64,000 bases of DNA, taken from assembly GCA_001436895.1 (NCBI GenBank), contig JQAY01000007.1, forward strand, positions 38,462 through 102,461, written 5' to 3'. Position numbers and translations under genes: made by a program. Below the pieces are notes generated by a model. That model was not told the origin of the DNA, did not search any database, and saw only the letters and a list, made by a program, of their open reading frames with translations. The stretch comes from Weissella confusa (GTDB lineage Bacteria; Bacillota; Bacilli; Lactobacillales; Lactobacillaceae). The first letter of the stretch is position 1, and each line of letters starts with the position of its first letter. Positions 8,628 through 17,862 of the stretch are shown here, in pieces.

Positions 8628-9170
8628 ATGTTACAGAAAAAACGGGTTACACCGACATTGCCGGACTATCAATCTGTGGTGGAAATGTATCATGAAGCGT
8701 TTCCAGCTAGTGAACAGTTACCACTTTGGTATTTGCAGTTTTTAACATTGCGAAAAGGAATCTCTTTCTCAGCGTATTATGACGATGATCAAATAGTAGG
8801 CATGATCTATACAACGAAAACGCAGAATACAATTTTTGTGTTGTACCTTGCAACTAACGCGCGGATTAGATCGAGAGGCTATGGAACGAAAATTCTTCAG
8901 CAATTGATTAGAGAAAATCCAAATCAAGAAATTGTCTTGAACATAGAACCACAGGACGTATCCGCTGATAACGCTGACCAAAGAGCTAAGCGGCTGCGTT
9001 TTTATCAAAAGAATGGGTTTATGCGGACGGGGTATGTTATAGAAGATAGCAATCAGGAATTCGATATTTTAAGTACCTCAAATCATTTTTCGATTGTAGA
9101 TTATAAAAGAGCAGTGAAAAAGCTGTCGTTTGGATTTCAAAAGGTGACAGTTAATCCGAAAGAAAACTGA
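8628..9170 (+). CDS. GNAT-family N-acetyltransferase
   Basis: 180 residues with the GGGGGAAAT SD. The acetyl-CoA binding core is the IRSRGYGTKILQQLI segment (about 85-99), the Q/RxxGxG/A motif of GNAT enzymes. A later YQKNGFMRTGY segment is the usual C-terminal GNAT strand. Substrate unknown. Transcribed alone from its own upstream region. Confidence 0.88.
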   Translation: MLQKKRVTPTLPDYQSVVEMYHEAFPASEQLPLWYLQFLTLRKGISFSAYYDDDQIVGMIYTTKTQNTIFVLYLATNARIRSRGYGTKILQQLIRENPNQEIVLNIEPQDVSADNADQRAKRLRFYQKNGFMRTGYVIEDSNQEFDILSTSNHFSIVDYKRAVKKLSFGFQKVTVNPKEN

Positions 9171-9176
9171 TTGTTC

Positions 9177-9224
9177 ATGATGACGAAAAATTTCCGGGCG
9201 TATTACTACGACAATAAACAATAG
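9177..9224 (+). CDS. Short ORF resembling a Tyr-rich leader peptide
   Basis: ATG ATG ... TAG encodes MMTKNFRAYYYDNKQ, 15 residues with three consecutive Tyr codons (9201-9209). An intrinsic terminator begins 10 bp after its stop. That layout is like an attenuator leader peptide, and AYYY echoes AYYFYF in the leader at 14757. There is no good SD (only AAAGAAAA) and no promoter between it and the GNAT gene, so translation is unproven. The next gene is an RpiR regulator, not an aromatic-pathway gene, so it may be a relic. Confidence 0.35.
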   Translation: MMTKNFRAYYYDNKQ

Positions 9225-9233
9225 GAATGCTAC

Positions 9234-9268
9234 AAACTGCGAGAGTCTACACTTTCGCAGTTTTTGTT
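9234..9268 (+). terminator. Terminator after GNAT/short ORF
   Basis: AAACTGCGA (9234-9242) pairs with TCGCAGTTT (9255-9263), followed by TTGTTTG. Confidence 0.85.
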
Positions 9269-9401
9269 TGTATAAAAGAGCATGCTTTTTATAGATTAGC
9301 TAATTAATGGAGAGAATATGGTGATCAATTTTTGTTAAATTGCGTGGGATTTTCTCGGAAATGCGATGTACAAGGGTAAGTGGTATGTTATGCTGTAATA
9401 A

Positions 9402-9415
9402 AGTAAGCGTTTTCA
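9402..9415 (+). promoter_or_regulatory. cre-like box before rpiR-type gene
   Basis: AGTAAGCGTTTTCA matches the cre core AAGCGTTTTCA. It lies 19 bp before the ATG of the RpiR regulator and just ahead of its SD (GGGGGGA). Confidence 0.6.
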
Positions 9416-9434
9416 AAAAAGTGGGGGGATTCAG

Positions 9435-10313
9435 ATGCTGATTAAGGATGCACTAGAAGATACAGAGCTTATGAGTGAATCTGAAAAAGAACTTGCTAGT
9501 TTCTTTTTGCAGGAACGTTTAGATGTGGCTGCCCTAACAGCTCGGCAATTAGCAGCGTCTCTGTTTGTTTCACCTTCAACAGTGACACGCTTTTGTCAAA
9601 GGTTAGGGTTTTCTGGATTTCCGGATTTTAAAGATGCCTTCATTAAAGAGAAACAATATTTGGATCAGTCAGTAAAAGATGTGGATGTTAACAAGCCGTT
9701 TAAGCGAGGTGACAGTATGTGGTCGGTAGCCAATACCGTTCGACAAATGTACGCTGAAGTCTCGGACGACACGCTTGGTTTACAAGATTATCGGGACTTA
9801 GAAAGGGCCAACGCCTTACTCGACGGGGCTAATCGGATATTTATATATTCTTCAGGGGATCACTTATTAATGGCTGAGTTATTTGCAAATAAGATGACCA
9901 GAGTTGGGCGGTTAGTTACGGTGATTGAACGAACAGACATGATGGAGTTTCAGATGCAACACACATCTGAACAGGATGTATTTATTCTGATTTCATATTC
10001 GGGTGAAACGCGATCACTATATCGGGTCTTAGACGCTATTTCGCGCTACAATGTCAACATAATCGCCATTACATCATTTGGGAAGAACACCCTGTCCCGG
10101 GCGGCTGATATTGTGCTACCTATCAGCACTCATGAACGACTAATTCAAAATTATGGTAATTTCAGTACAGGAATTGCGGTGAGCTATATTTTAGATGTAC
10201 TTTATGCTGATTATGTTTCATGCCATCTTGAGGCGGTTGAAAATAAGACGGTGATTGAACACCGTTATCAGGAACATCGATTTACGGATAATCCAATGAT
10301 TGATGATGAATAA
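9435..10313 (+). CDS. MurR/RpiR-family sugar-phosphate-responsive regulator
   Basis: 292 residues. The N-terminal HTH_6 domain (about 1-77) includes TARQLAASLFVSPSTVTRFCQRLGFSGF, and the C-terminal half is a SIS sugar-isomerase domain (about 125-245) with ISYSGETRSL as the phosphosugar loop. Such regulators sense a phosphorylated sugar and control the adjacent catabolic genes. Here the neighbour is a GH1 6-phospho-beta-glucosidase operon, so a beta-glucoside phosphate is a plausible ligand. Ends in its own terminator, so the GH1 operon is a separate unit. Confidence 0.9.
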   Translation: MLIKDALEDTELMSESEKELASFFLQERLDVAALTARQLAASLFVSPSTVTRFCQRLGFSGFPDFKDAFIKEKQYLDQSVKDVDVNKPFKRGDSMWSVANTVRQMYAEVSDDTLGLQDYRDLERANALLDGANRIFIYSSGDHLLMAELFANKMTRVGRLVTVIERTDMMEFQMQHTSEQDVFILISYSGETRSLYRVLDAISRYNVNIIAITSFGKNTLSRAADIVLPISTHERLIQNYGNFSTGIAVSYILDVLYADYVSCHLEAVENKTVIEHRYQEHRFTDNPMIDDE

Positions 10314-10320
10314 GAATTCG

Positions 10321-10352
10321 TAAGGGAATGATAGGCATTCCCTTATTTTTTT
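10321..10352 (+). terminator. Terminator after rpiR-type gene
   Basis: TAAGGGAATG pairs perfectly with CATTCCCTTA (10336-10345), loop ATAGG, then T7. Confidence 0.88.
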
Positions 10353-10416
10353 GCAACAGTGTTGCAGAAGTTGTAACCGTTTTCTTTATAATTGTGCAAC
10401 ACCCTACCAACCGTTA

Positions 10417-10430
10417 TGAAAGCGCTATCT
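10417..10430 (+). promoter_or_regulatory. cre box before the GH1 operon
   Basis: TGAAAGCGCTATCT fits the cre consensus except at the last base, and shares 13 of 14 bases with the cre before the orphan PTS IIB gene (35666-35679). It lies about 70 bp before the GH1 start. Confidence 0.75.
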
Positions 10431-10494
10431 TTTATGTGTTCTGCCTCGTTATACTTCTTTTTGCATCAAAATATTTAGCAATAAAGGAGATTAA

Positions 10495-11910
<1,416 letters not shown>

Positions 11911-11917
11911 GGCGTTT

Positions 11918-12697
11918 ATGCTGAATGTTTTGTACGTTGTTGCGACATTTATTGCAACGGTAATCGGAGCGTTGGCTGGGATTGGTGGTGGCATTGTACT
12001 AAAAGCAATGACAGATATATTCTCGCCAGATTCAGTACAAGTCATTAGCTTTTACACAACCGTTGTCGTCTTTACGATGTGTTTAGTATCGATTGTTAAG
12101 CAAATTAAGTCGGGCTTTAAGTATGACTTGCCAATGTTGCTTGAAATTTCAGTGGGATCATTAGTTGGCGGTTATATAGGGGATAGCTTGTTGACGGTAT
12201 TACTGCGTTATTTCCCTGAAAATAAAGTGCAGTTAACGCAGTCCATAATTTTGTTTTTGACGTTAATTTTTTTGATCATCTATACACGGGCGATGACACA
12301 ACGAAAGCATGTAGAAAAGCCACATTGGCTATCATCGTTTGGATTGGGGGTGTTTTTAGGGGCAATATCAATTTTTTTGGCCATCGGTGGCGGTCCGCTG
12401 AACGTCTCGTTATTGGTGATTTGTTTTGGTTTTACACTGCGTGACGCAGCAATTTATTCAATCGCAAGTATCTTTTTCTCACAGCTTTCTAAAATCTATA
12501 CCATTGTGATGGCAAATGATTATAGCCGGTATGATTTAGGACTTGTTCCGTGGCTCGCGGTTATAGCGATTATCGGTGGTTATATTGGTACAACGTTAAG
12601 TCAACGTTTGTCGATTAAAATGTTGGCGATTTTATATAACGTTTTCATGATTATGTTGGCCGTTCTAACATTGTTTAGTGTTGGTCGACATCTGTAA
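11918..12697 (+). CDS. TauE/SafE-family membrane permease
   Basis: 259 residues with about eight hydrophobic segments. The two glycine-rich repeats typical of the family are ALAGIGGGIVLK (about 19-30) and SIFLAIGGGPLNVSLLVI in the second half. Family members export or import small organic or sulfonate anions. Position between GH1 and an MFS gene suggests it moves a product or aglycone of the same pathway, but the substrate cannot be read from sequence. Confidence 0.85.
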   Translation: MLNVLYVVATFIATVIGALAGIGGGIVLKAMTDIFSPDSVQVISFYTTVVVFTMCLVSIVKQIKSGFKYDLPMLLEISVGSLVGGYIGDSLLTVLLRYFPENKVQLTQSIILFLTLIFLIIYTRAMTQRKHVEKPHWLSSFGLGVFLGAISIFLAIGGGPLNVSLLVICFGFTLRDAAIYSIASIFFSQLSKIYTIVMANDYSRYDLGLVPWLAVIAIIGGYIGTTLSQRLSIKMLAILYNVFMIMLAVLTLFSVGRHL

Positions 12698-12729
12698 AAC
12701 AGGAATTAATTTGGGGAGTAATGATTAAT

Positions 12730-13932
12730 ATGAATAAACATAGTTTTTGGTTTAAAGTAGCGTTGCTATCGATTGCAACGCTAACAAATGCGGCAGCAGC
12801 CGTCCAGGTAACCGTGCCATTGATTCATCAAACTTTGGGTGGGCACTCGCAAACGGACATTGAGTTATTGATGTCTGTGTCAAGTTTAGGTATTTTGATA
12901 TTTGTTTTGTTGTCACCGCTTGTGACAAGATTAATAGGAAATAAACGAACAGTCGTTCTGGGATTATTGGTTTCGGTAATTGCGGGTGTTACACCGATGT
13001 TTACCGAGAACTATACGATTATTCTAGCGAGCCGTTTTCTATTTGGCGCCGGTGTCGGATTATTTAATTCGTTATCATTCTCATTGATTTCGATGTATTA
13101 CACGGGTCATGAGCGTGATGCCTTGATTGGCTATCGAGATGCGGCTGCAGCGATGGTAACAACTTTGCTGACGTGGGTCGTTGGGTTCCTAATGGGTGGT
13201 GGTTGGCACGCCGCGTTTGGTGTGTACGCGCTTGGAGCAATCCCATTGGTCTTGTTTGGTTTGTTAGTACCTGATAATACACCAGTGGTTGAGGAAGAGC
13301 ATGTCACTGCGAGTGGTCATGTCCGCGTAAATGGGGCGATGATTTTTTCAGCACTATTTGCATTCTTCTGGTTTACGTCATACTTTGGTATCACGGTAAA
13401 AATGGCACCGGTATTTGCTGAGCGAGGTTATGGAACAGCTGCGGATGCCAGCTTTGTCACGGGACTTGTAACAGCATTTCAATTCTTGTCTTCATTGTTA
13501 TTTGGCCAGATTAAGCGTTTGTTAGGGCGCTACTCGATTGCGATTGGCGCAACATTAGCAATGGCGATGGTGTTCATCTTGATTCAGAGTCAGTCACTTA
13601 TCGTATCAGCTGTAGCCGTTGCTGGTTACGGATTTGCGTTTGGTATGGTTATGCCAGGAATCTTTAGTAATTTAGCAGCTGAGACAAACGCGGTCTCACA
13701 GACGTTAGGATCAACAATGATGTTGGTGGGGATCAACGTTGGTGTGTCAGCAAGCCCATATGTGCTTAAGGTACTGAACGGGTGGTTTAATCAAACAAGT
13801 GAAACTGCTAATTACGTGATTATTAGCTTTATGTTATTGTTATTAGCCATTTTGGCCTTTGTGAAGGCCGCAATTCGCCATGGGCGTCATACTGATAAAT
13901 TTGGTGAGACAGCTCGTGAAGGAAAGGGATAA
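12730..13932 (+). CDS. MFS transporter of the beta-glucoside locus
   Basis: 400 residues from the ATG at 12730. This start leaves 11 bases after the GGGGAG SD, whereas the upstream ATG at 12721 lies almost on the SD. There are about twelve transmembrane segments. It is a paralogue of the MFS at 7100, with a matching N-terminal helix, GNKRTVVLG loop and ASRFLFGAGVGLFNSL. The next gene (ROK chimera) starts 2 bp downstream. Substrate unknown; uptake or efflux of a sugar or its product is likely from context. Confidence 0.87.
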   Translation: MNKHSFWFKVALLSIATLTNAAAAVQVTVPLIHQTLGGHSQTDIELLMSVSSLGILIFVLLSPLVTRLIGNKRTVVLGLLVSVIAGVTPMFTENYTIILASRFLFGAGVGLFNSLSFSLISMYYTGHERDALIGYRDAAAAMVTTLLTWVVGFLMGGGWHAAFGVYALGAIPLVLFGLLVPDNTPVVEEEHVTASGHVRVNGAMIFSALFAFFWFTSYFGITVKMAPVFAERGYGTAADASFVTGLVTAFQFLSSLLFGQIKRLLGRYSIAIGATLAMAMVFILIQSQSLIVSAVAVAGYGFAFGMVMPGIFSNLAAETNAVSQTLGSTMMLVGINVGVSASPYVLKVLNGWFNQTSETANYVIISFMLLLLAILAFVKAAIRHGRHTDKFGETAREGKG

Positions 13933-13934
13933 AC

Positions 13935-14624
13935 ATGGAAAATCATTATTTGGCCATCGATGTCGGTGGTACCAAAGTTAAATATGGTTTAGTTAATCAT
14001 AGTGGGGAATTGGTTGAACATGGTAATCAACCAACGAATCGGCGAGATTTAAAGTCATTTGTTGCGCAATTACAGGCGATTATTGCATTGTATCATGACG
14101 ATATTCGAGGTGTTGGTATTAGCTTGCCGGTGCGTGTCAATCATGACACTGGCACTATTCACGCCGGAGTGATGTGGTCGTTTTTAGACGGCGTTGACTT
14201 AAAGAAGGCGTTGCAACTAGATTTGCCATTAGCTATTGAAAATGATGGGAAAGCCGCTGCACTTGCTGAACTATGGGTAGGTGAGTTAAAAGGGGTCGCG
14301 AATGGTTTAGCACTGGTTCTTGGAACAGGTGTTGGTGGTATTTTTGTACTGACCGGTAGTTTGATAGCCCAATCGTTACGAAAAAAGGGGCGGGTTAGCC
14401 AGGATGTTTATTCTGAAACTGAGTACATCGTAGCTAAGCGACGCGTTCAAAAGAAAACGTTGATTGCGCTTGCTGAAGAAATCGTGCTCATGCCAGTTAT
14501 TTTGACGATTGTGATGTATAACGAGACGTTAGCATATAAGGTTTACTTTGGTGTGTTCTTCATTGCTCTGTTTATACCGACGATGTATTTCTTTTGGTTA
14601 AATCAAATTAATAAAGAATATTAG
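13935..14624 (+). pseudogene. Truncated ROK kinase fused to unrelated membrane segments
   Basis: 229 codons without a frameshift. Residues 1-135 are ROK kinase: the phosphate-binding DVGGTK (9-14), catalytic Asp104 in IENDGKAAALAE, and ATP-binding LGTGVGG (129-135). After about residue 135-146 the ROK pattern stops. The zinc-binding GHxxxx(C) region and the whole C-terminal half are absent. In their place are a basic stretch (SLRKKGR...AKRRVQKK) and two hydrophobic segments (about 180-197 and 203-222). A deletion has probably joined the 5' part of a ROK gene to the 3' end of a membrane-protein gene. Kinase activity is unlikely. The product may still be made, since codons and SD are intact. 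Confidence 0.75.
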
Positions 14625-14630
14625 TGAAAA

Positions 14631-14665
14631 GCGTGCGCCCGGACAGTGTTTGGGGGCGCGTTTTT
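14631..14665 (+). terminator. Terminator of GH1-ROK operon
   Basis: GTGCGCCC (14633-14640) pairs with GGGCGCGT (14654-14661), G-U pairs included, followed by T5. It isolates the aro leader promoter immediately downstream. Confidence 0.75.
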
Positions 14666-14688
14666 AAGTTGTTGCCCAAAAATCGGGG

Positions 14689-14717
14689 TTGACGAATAAA
14701 AAATAAGCAAGTATAGT
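14689..14717 (+). promoter_or_regulatory. Promoter of the aromatic operon leader
   Basis: TTGACG (14689-14694), exactly 17 bp, then TATAGT (14712-14717): a near-consensus vegetative promoter. Transcription would begin near 14724, about 33 bases ahead of the leader peptide ATG. Confidence 0.85.
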
Positions 14718-14756
14718 TTGCTTTGTTAATAAATTATGAGAAACGGGTGAAAGACT

Positions 14757-14807
14757 ATGTCATTTAATAACTCACAATTTAATAATGCTTATTACTTCTA
14801 TTTCTAA
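14757..14807 (+). CDS. Aromatic-rich leader peptide of the aro operon
   Basis: A 16-residue ORF, MSFNNSQFNNAYYFYF, ending in five consecutive aromatic codons (TAT TAC TTC TAT TTC, 14790-14804) directly before TAA. A GGGTGA SD lies six bases upstream, and a strong promoter lies 40 bases upstream. Immediately downstream are alternative stems and a terminator ahead of aroA-tyrA-aroK. This is the architecture of pheL-type leader peptides, in which ribosome stalling at Phe/Tyr codons reports the level of charged tRNA. The control codons themselves (14795-14804) are perfectly complementary to 14851-14860. The peptide itself probably has no function. Confidence 0.85.
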   Translation: MSFNNSQFNNAYYFYF

Positions 14808-14981
14808 TCATCGTGATTAATGTGCCGGGCACGTCGATCACGACGTGCCCGAAATAGAAGCATTTTCTATTGTGAATCGGGCGAAATCATCAAAGCGCTT
14901 GATTTGAAATAGAAAAAATATGACCAGCTGGATATTTTTCTAAACGAATCGGTGCTTTCATGGCGCTCGATTCGTTTTTTT
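14795..14981 (+). promoter_or_regulatory. Transcription attenuator with competing RNA stems (aro operon)
   Basis: Segment 1, the control codons (14795-14804), pairs perfectly with segment 2 (GAAATAGAAG, 14851-14860). Segment 2 (AATAGAA, 14853-14859) also pairs with segment 3 (TTCTATT, 14865-14871). Segment 3 (14863-14878) pairs with segment 4 (14901-14916). GAATCGGGCG (14874-14883) can pair over 10 bases, one G-U, with CGCTCGATTC (14964-14973), the 3' arm of the terminator. Further hairpins are TAATCA/TGATTA (14805-14819), an 11-bp GC-rich stem (14826-14851) and AAAAATAT/ATATTTTT (14914-14939). The inferred logic is: stalled ribosome, 2:3 pairs, antiterminator free, operon read; no stall, 1:2 and 3:4 pair, terminator forms. 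Confidence 0.8.
14943..14981 (+). terminator. Leader terminator of the aro operon
   Basis: AACGAATCG (14943-14951) pairs with CGATTCGTT (14968-14976), followed by TTTT: an intrinsic terminator about 20 bases before the aroA start. Its 3' arm is also the target of the antiterminator strand at 14874-14883. Confidence 0.85.
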
Positions 14982-15000
14982 CGTATCTGGAGGAAATATG

Positions 15001-16296
15001 ATGACAATTCAAAAGGGATTAAATGGCCAATTACGTGTAGCAAGTGATAAGAGTATTACGCATCGGGCGATTATCTTAGGTGCTATGGCGGTCGGTAAAA
15101 CGCATATCATGCAGCCGTTGCTATCAGACGACATACGTCAAACAATTCATGGCGTACAACAGTTGGGGGTAAATGTCGTTATCACCGAAGATAACGACAT
15201 TATCATCGATAGCTTGGGGATTGCCGATATTCAAAAGCGTCAATTTGATGAGCCGATCGCGTTTAATTTTGGTAATTCGGGGACAACGACACGATTAATG
15301 ATTGGTCTATTAGCAGGTTTAGGAATTCCAGCGGTGATTACGGGTGACGCCAGTCTTAGTCGGCGACCAATGAATCGAATTGTGGATTTGCTTACTGGCT
15401 ACGGCGCTGATATTACAACGACGGATGGGTGTCTACCAGTCACTATTCGAGGTGGCATCATGACTGATGTGATTAATGAAACGTTAAAGGTGCCTTCAGC
15501 GCAAATCAAAACAAGTTTGCTCCTTGCCGGTTTGAGTGCCGGAGTGCCAGTTATTGTTTTTGATGATTTTCAAACACGAAACCACACCGAAAACATGTTG
15601 CCTAGTTTCGGGGTTACAGTTGATTGTCAGGGTGGCATGATTTTTGTTTCAGGTGATCAGCGACTAATTGCGACTACGGTTTCGGTACCGGCAGATATGT
15701 CGTCAGCTGCATTCTGGCTGGTTGGTGCGACGTTGCAACCAGGAAGTGATATTGTCTTGCAGGATGTAAATGTCAACGAAACACGGTTCGGCATTGTTAA
15801 AGTGTTACGTCGGATGGGAGCAAGCATCACATTGCTGAATGAACGAGTTCAAAACGGTGAACCGATTGCTGATGTCCGTGTCGTCAGCGTGTCACAGTTA
15901 ATCGGCACGACGGTTCAGGGAGAAGAAGTGACCACTATGATTGATGAATTGCCGATTCTGACGTTAGCACTTGCGCGATCTGAAGGTGATAGTCGAGTCA
16001 TGGATGCCGGCGAATTGCGTGTGAAAGAAAGTAATCGCATTAACACCGTGAGTGAAACTTTAGTGGCGTATGGTGCTGACGTTAAGCCGACACCAGACGG
16101 TTTTTTGATTACCGGGGTGTCAAGATTGCAGGCACCGGCTGAGTCATTATCCAACCACGGTGACCACCGGATTGCGATGCTGCAATCGATTGCACAATTA
16201 CTGACAAGCAATGATGCCCCGATTGCTGACCAGGCAGCAATTGCCGTGTCATATCCTGATTTTAAACGAGATATGGAGGTGCTAATGCATGCTTAA
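15001..16296 (+). CDS. aroA: 5-enolpyruvylshikimate-3-phosphate synthase
   Basis: Sixth step of the shikimate pathway: shikimate-3-phosphate plus PEP gives EPSP. About 431 residues. Two ATGs are adjacent (14998, 15001); the second gives the better spacing (7) from GGAGG. Signature segments are GNSGTTTRLMIGLLAG (about 90-105, with a Gly run typical of the PEP site) and LRVKESNRI (about 340), plus DHRIAM near the end. First gene of the attenuator-controlled operon; its 3' end overlaps tyrA by 8 bp. Confidence 0.96.
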   Translation: MTIQKGLNGQLRVASDKSITHRAIILGAMAVGKTHIMQPLLSDDIRQTIHGVQQLGVNVVITEDNDIIIDSLGIADIQKRQFDEPIAFNFGNSGTTTRLMIGLLAGLGIPAVITGDASLSRRPMNRIVDLLTGYGADITTTDGCLPVTIRGGIMTDVINETLKVPSAQIKTSLLLAGLSAGVPVIVFDDFQTRNHTENMLPSFGVTVDCQGGMIFVSGDQRLIATTVSVPADMSSAAFWLVGATLQPGSDIVLQDVNVNETRFGIVKVLRRMGASITLLNERVQNGEPIADVRVVSVSQLIGTTVQGEEVTTMIDELPILTLALARSEGDSRVMDAGELRVKESNRINTVSETLVAYGADVKPTPDGFLITGVSRLQAPAESLSNHGDHRIAMLQSIAQLLTSNDAPIADQAAIAVSYPDFKRDMEVLMHA

Positions 16297-17095
16297 AATT
16301 GCAATTTGGGGATTGGGTGCGATGGGAGCAGCGATAGCCGAACGCCTGAGGCAAGCACCGGACTATGAAGTATTAGGATTTGATATTGAGCCAGCGAATA
16401 TTCGTGATGCATTAGCAATTGGTGTGATTCATGGGGCTTTTGAACCCAAGGAAATTAGTGAAATGCCGTTTGACTTAGTAGTCATTGCAGTGCCGCCAAC
16501 GGAAACGGTGGCTATTCTACAAAAGCTACACACGACCAACTTAATTGTTGATGTGGCATCAGTTAAGCGGCCGATTATGACAGCGACTGAGCACTTACCG
16601 CATTTTGTCGGTGGCCATCCAATGGCTGGTACTGATGAAACAGGTGCTAACGGTCGGCGAAAAGTTTTGCTCGAACAAGCACGTTTCTTCTTGATAGGCG
16701 AAAAATCTGACCGCCAAAAAGTAGCTGAATTATTGGCCCCATTGGGTAGTCAGTTTGAGACAGTTACCGTTGAACAACATGATGCATTAGTTGCACTCAC
16801 AAGTGATGCAACCCATTTAATTGCGGATGCCTTGGTTGCAACATTAGGTGCCAATGAAAATAAACAAAAGCACGCGTTCGTCGGGCCAGGATTTCTTGAT
16901 ACGACGCGGATAGCTGCAGCTAGTCCCGACCTGTGGACACAAATATTATTAAACAATCGGACGGCTACGATGGCGGCGGTAGCGGACTTTATGACCGAAC
17001 TAACACGCCTAAACGATTTAGTGGCCAATGGAGACGCTGACCAGTTATTGTTGGCGCTAACAAATATTCAACAAATTAGGAGGGGTTTAGGATGA
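16289..17095 (+). CDS. tyrA: Prephenate dehydrogenase
   Basis: NAD-dependent oxidative decarboxylation of prephenate to 4-hydroxyphenylpyruvate, the Tyr branch. 268 residues: Rossmann GLGAMGAAIAERL (about 8-20), then GGHPMAGTDETG (about 108-119), the active-site His segment. There is no C-terminal ACT domain, so feedback inhibition by Tyr through ACT is unlikely; control would fall to the leader attenuator. Overlaps aroA (8 bp) and aroK (ATGA) by translational coupling. Confidence 0.93.
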   Translation: MLKIAIWGLGAMGAAIAERLRQAPDYEVLGFDIEPANIRDALAIGVIHGAFEPKEISEMPFDLVVIAVPPTETVAILQKLHTTNLIVDVASVKRPIMTATEHLPHFVGGHPMAGTDETGANGRRKVLLEQARFFLIGEKSDRQKVAELLAPLGSQFETVTVEQHDALVALTSDATHLIADALVATLGANENKQKHAFVGPGFLDTTRIAAASPDLWTQILLNNRTATMAAVADFMTELTRLNDLVANGDADQLLLALTNIQQIRRGLG

Positions 17096-17862
17096 ATATA
17101 TTATTAATTGGGTTCATGGGTGCCGGTAAAACAACAGTTGGTCAAGAATTGGCCCATGATTTGGGTAAGCATTTTATTGATTTGGATCAAGCGATAGTCG
17201 AACATGTTGGGCAACGGATTCCAGCGTTCTTTTCACAAGTCGGTGAACCGACTTTCCGTGAAATTGAGGCGAAGATGTTAGCAAAGGTCCTTGAACAACC
17301 TGATACCGTCATCAGTACTGGTGGTGGGGTCATCGAAACCCAAAGTTGTATGGATTTGATGATCCGACCAGATGTTTTTACCATTTGGCTAAATAGCGAC
17401 TTTAGTACTGTGACTGAACGCCTGTTGATGGCTGATGACATGCGGCCTTTAATGCAGCAACACTCATTGGCGTCCTTCTTTAAACTTTGGCAAAATCGAC
17501 AGGTTAAGTACGCTCGGATGGCAGACTTAATGATTACAACTGATAGTAAAACCCCTAACGAAATTGTTGATGAAATTACTCGCCATCTGGATGAACCCAC
17601 CGTTTTGGATATGATTCGCAGTCAAATTGATAGTGTTGATCGGCAGATATTACAGGCAATGGTGACGAGGATGGCGTTAGTTGATGAGGTTGCTGGTATT
17701 AAAGCTAATCATAAGCTGGCGGTAGTTCAACCTGGTCGCATGCTTGCTATGCGAGAACGACTACAAAAACGATTTAAAAATATTTTGCCAGATCAGGTAG
17801 TTGCGGACTACTTAAATCTGATGACAACCACGGCGATTCAACGAGAGGAGGCGCAAATATGA
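17092..17862 (+). CDS. aroK: Shikimate kinase-chorismate mutase fusion
   Basis: 256 residues, longer than the usual ~170 of AroK. Residues 1-168 are shikimate kinase: Walker A GFMGAGKTT (7-15), Asp32, Arg57, STGGG (75-79) and Arg118 in MRPL for shikimate. Residues 172-256 are an AroQ-type chorismate mutase: MIRSQIDSVDRQIL with Arg176, Lys204 and the MRERLQKR helix. One polypeptide therefore catalyses shikimate phosphorylation and the chorismate-to-prephenate step feeding tyrA. Both ends overlap neighbours by ATGA. I see no frameshift that would make this two genes. Confidence 0.92.
   Translation: MNILLIGFMGAGKTTVGQELAHDLGKHFIDLDQAIVEHVGQRIPAFFSQVGEPTFREIEAKMLAKVLEQPDTVISTGGGVIETQSCMDLMIRPDVFTIWLNSDFSTVTERLLMADDMRPLMQQHSLASFFKLWQNRQVKYARMADLMITTDSKTPNEIVDEITRHLDEPTVLDMIRSQIDSVDRQILQAMVTRMALVDEVAGIKANHKLAVVQPGRMLAMRERLQKRFKNILPDQVVADYLNLMTTTAIQREEAQI

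Noticed and set aside
14724..14997. T-box riboswitch before aroA
   Set aside because: No T-box core (AGGGTGG-ACCGCG type) or specifier stem was seen; the leader peptide with aromatic codons explains the region better.
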